From positions 1 through 5,890 of the forward strand of contig DATDRQ010000238.1 of the NCBI GenBank assembly GCA_035291645.1: a DNA stretch of 5,890 bases, in the 5' to 3' direction. The first letter of the stretch is position 1, and every line of letters starts with the position of its first letter. The notes under the pieces were generated by a model. That model ran no database searches, was not told the DNA's origin, and saw only the letters and a list, made by a program, of their open reading frames with translations. The position numbers and the translations under genes were made by a program. Source of the DNA: DATDRQ01 sp035291645 (GTDB taxonomy: Bacteria; Chloroflexota; Anaerolineae; Anaerolineales; UBA4823). Below, in pieces: positions 5,330 through 5,890 of the stretch.

Positions 5330-5433
5330 TTTCATCCCATTCAAGCAAGGATCTTTTTTCTGAAACGGCTGTCTCCGAAACCTTGACCTTAATCCAAGAT
5401 TAGCGTTCTGATTTGTACTTGTGAAATATAACA

Positions 5434-5890
5434 CTATTCTACCAAAGGTCCAGTACGATTTTCAAGCAAATCGACCAGCACCTGGGATAATTTCCCCGCA
5501 TCGTGATGCCAGGGGAAGTCTGGATCGAGCAGGTTTGCTTGGTAGACCGGATAGATATTCTCAAGATTCTCATCCAGTCTCACCCACTGAGACCCATCCG
5601 GCAAATTACCGGTAAAATAGTTATTACAAACGACGGCGTCGAACAGATGATCTCCAAGATGATCGTGTATAGTCCGTAGATGGTCTGCGCAGGTATAGTT
5701 ATCCGTCTCGCCTGGTTGCGTGGCAACATTGCAAACAAATATTTTCAAAGCACGGCTGGAACGGATCGCCGCTTCGATATCTGGGACGAGCAGGTTGGGT
5801 AGGAGGCTGGTGAACAGGCTGCCTGGTCCGACCACTATTAAATCCGCCGAGAGGATCGCCTGAACTGCTTGTGGGAATGCCAGTGGCGCG
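5434..5890 (-). CDS. yvcK: YvcK-family gluconeogenesis factor / CofD-like protein, C-terminal half (5' end outside the window)
   Basis: The visible 151 residues are open to the right edge and end at TAG 5434. They contain the family's conserved C-terminal signature: SADLIVVGPGSLFTSLLPNL, then KIFVCNVATQPGETDNY, a DHL motif and a VVCNN strand. YvcK proteins bind UDP-sugars (UDP-GlcNAc) and in Bacillus are needed for growth and cell shape on gluconeogenic carbon sources; the fold is related to CofD (FO 2-phospho-L-lactate transferase). B. subtilis YvcK has about 317 residues, so about half is missing here. A GTG at 5835 is an internal codon and not the start, because conserved sequence continues before it. 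Elsewhere yvcK usually lies between rapZ and whiA; here it precedes gap, pgk and tpiA after 164 nt, which suits a carbon-flux role. Confidence 0.92.
   Translation of the reverse strand, partial: APLAFPQAVQAILSADLIVVGPGSLFTSLLPNLLVPDIEAAIRSSRALKIFVCNVATQPGETDNYTCADHLRTIHDHLGDHLFDAVVCNNYFTGNLPDGSQWVRLDENLENIYPVYQANLLDPDFPWHHDAGKLSQVLVDLLENRTGPLVE

Noticed and set aside
5390..5402. TAATC-CAA-GATTA inverted repeat in the yvcK-gap spacer
   Set aside because: It is only 5 bp, AT-rich and expected by chance; it has no T tract, so it is no terminator for yvcK.
5434..5835. Complete 133-aa gene starting at GTG 5835
   Set aside because: Conserved YvcK sequence (SADLIV) continues in frame before the GTG to the window edge, so this is an internal codon of a truncated gene.
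1..5890. CRISPR arrays, tRNA/rRNA genes, insertion sequences, toxin-antitoxin or phage genes
   Set aside because: None seen: no regularly spaced repeats, transposase or terminal repeats, and nearly all sequence is explained by the listed genes and short spacers.

Overview
The window is about 50% GC and tightly packed, and every supported gene lies on the minus strand, so it is read here from right (5890) to left (1). The gene order is a YvcK-family protein, then GAPDH, PGK and TIM, then an M50-like membrane protease. The proteins resemble those of a Chloroflexota bacterium, perhaps Anaerolineae. That placement is an inference from gene order and protein character; the window contains no rRNA or other marker that settles it.

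Region 5890-2071 is a central-carbon block. It starts with the C-terminal half of yvcK (cut by the window edge). A 164-nt intergenic region with a perfect TATAAT follows, then gap, pgk and tpiA, which are consecutive steps of lower glycolysis/gluconeogenesis. gap and pgk are separated by about 68 nt that fold into a long interrupted stem-loop directly before the pgk Shine-Dalgarno (SD) sequence. pgk and tpiA are separated by 125 nt containing a 14-bp stem-loop whose G-U pairs fit only a minus-strand transcript. tpiA overlaps by 4 nt (GTGA) a gene for a multi-pass membrane protein with an HExxH motif (2074-1316), so a membrane metalloprotease appears translationally coupled to the glycolytic operon.

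Region 1315-1107 is an AT-rich regulatory stretch. It holds a possible extended -10 element, small inverted repeats and a hairpin followed by seven T on the minus strand. The hairpin is either the end of the glycolytic transcript or an attenuator in the leader of the next operon.

Region 1106-1 looks like the head of a polysaccharide cluster. It has a 74-aa protein of unknown function, a NusG-family specialised elongation factor (NGN plus KOW domains), a 205-nt non-coding leader with hairpins, and the first 33 codons of GDP-mannose 4,6-dehydratase (gmd). A NusG paralogue just before a nucleotide-sugar gene recalls the RfaH/UpxY/LoaP class, which lets RNA polymerase read through long surface-polysaccharide or biosynthetic operons. 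The small-protein + NusG-paralogue + leader + gmd module is the best candidate here for something undescribed. That it is an antitermination system is inference from family and context; no recruitment element can be proven from one sequence.
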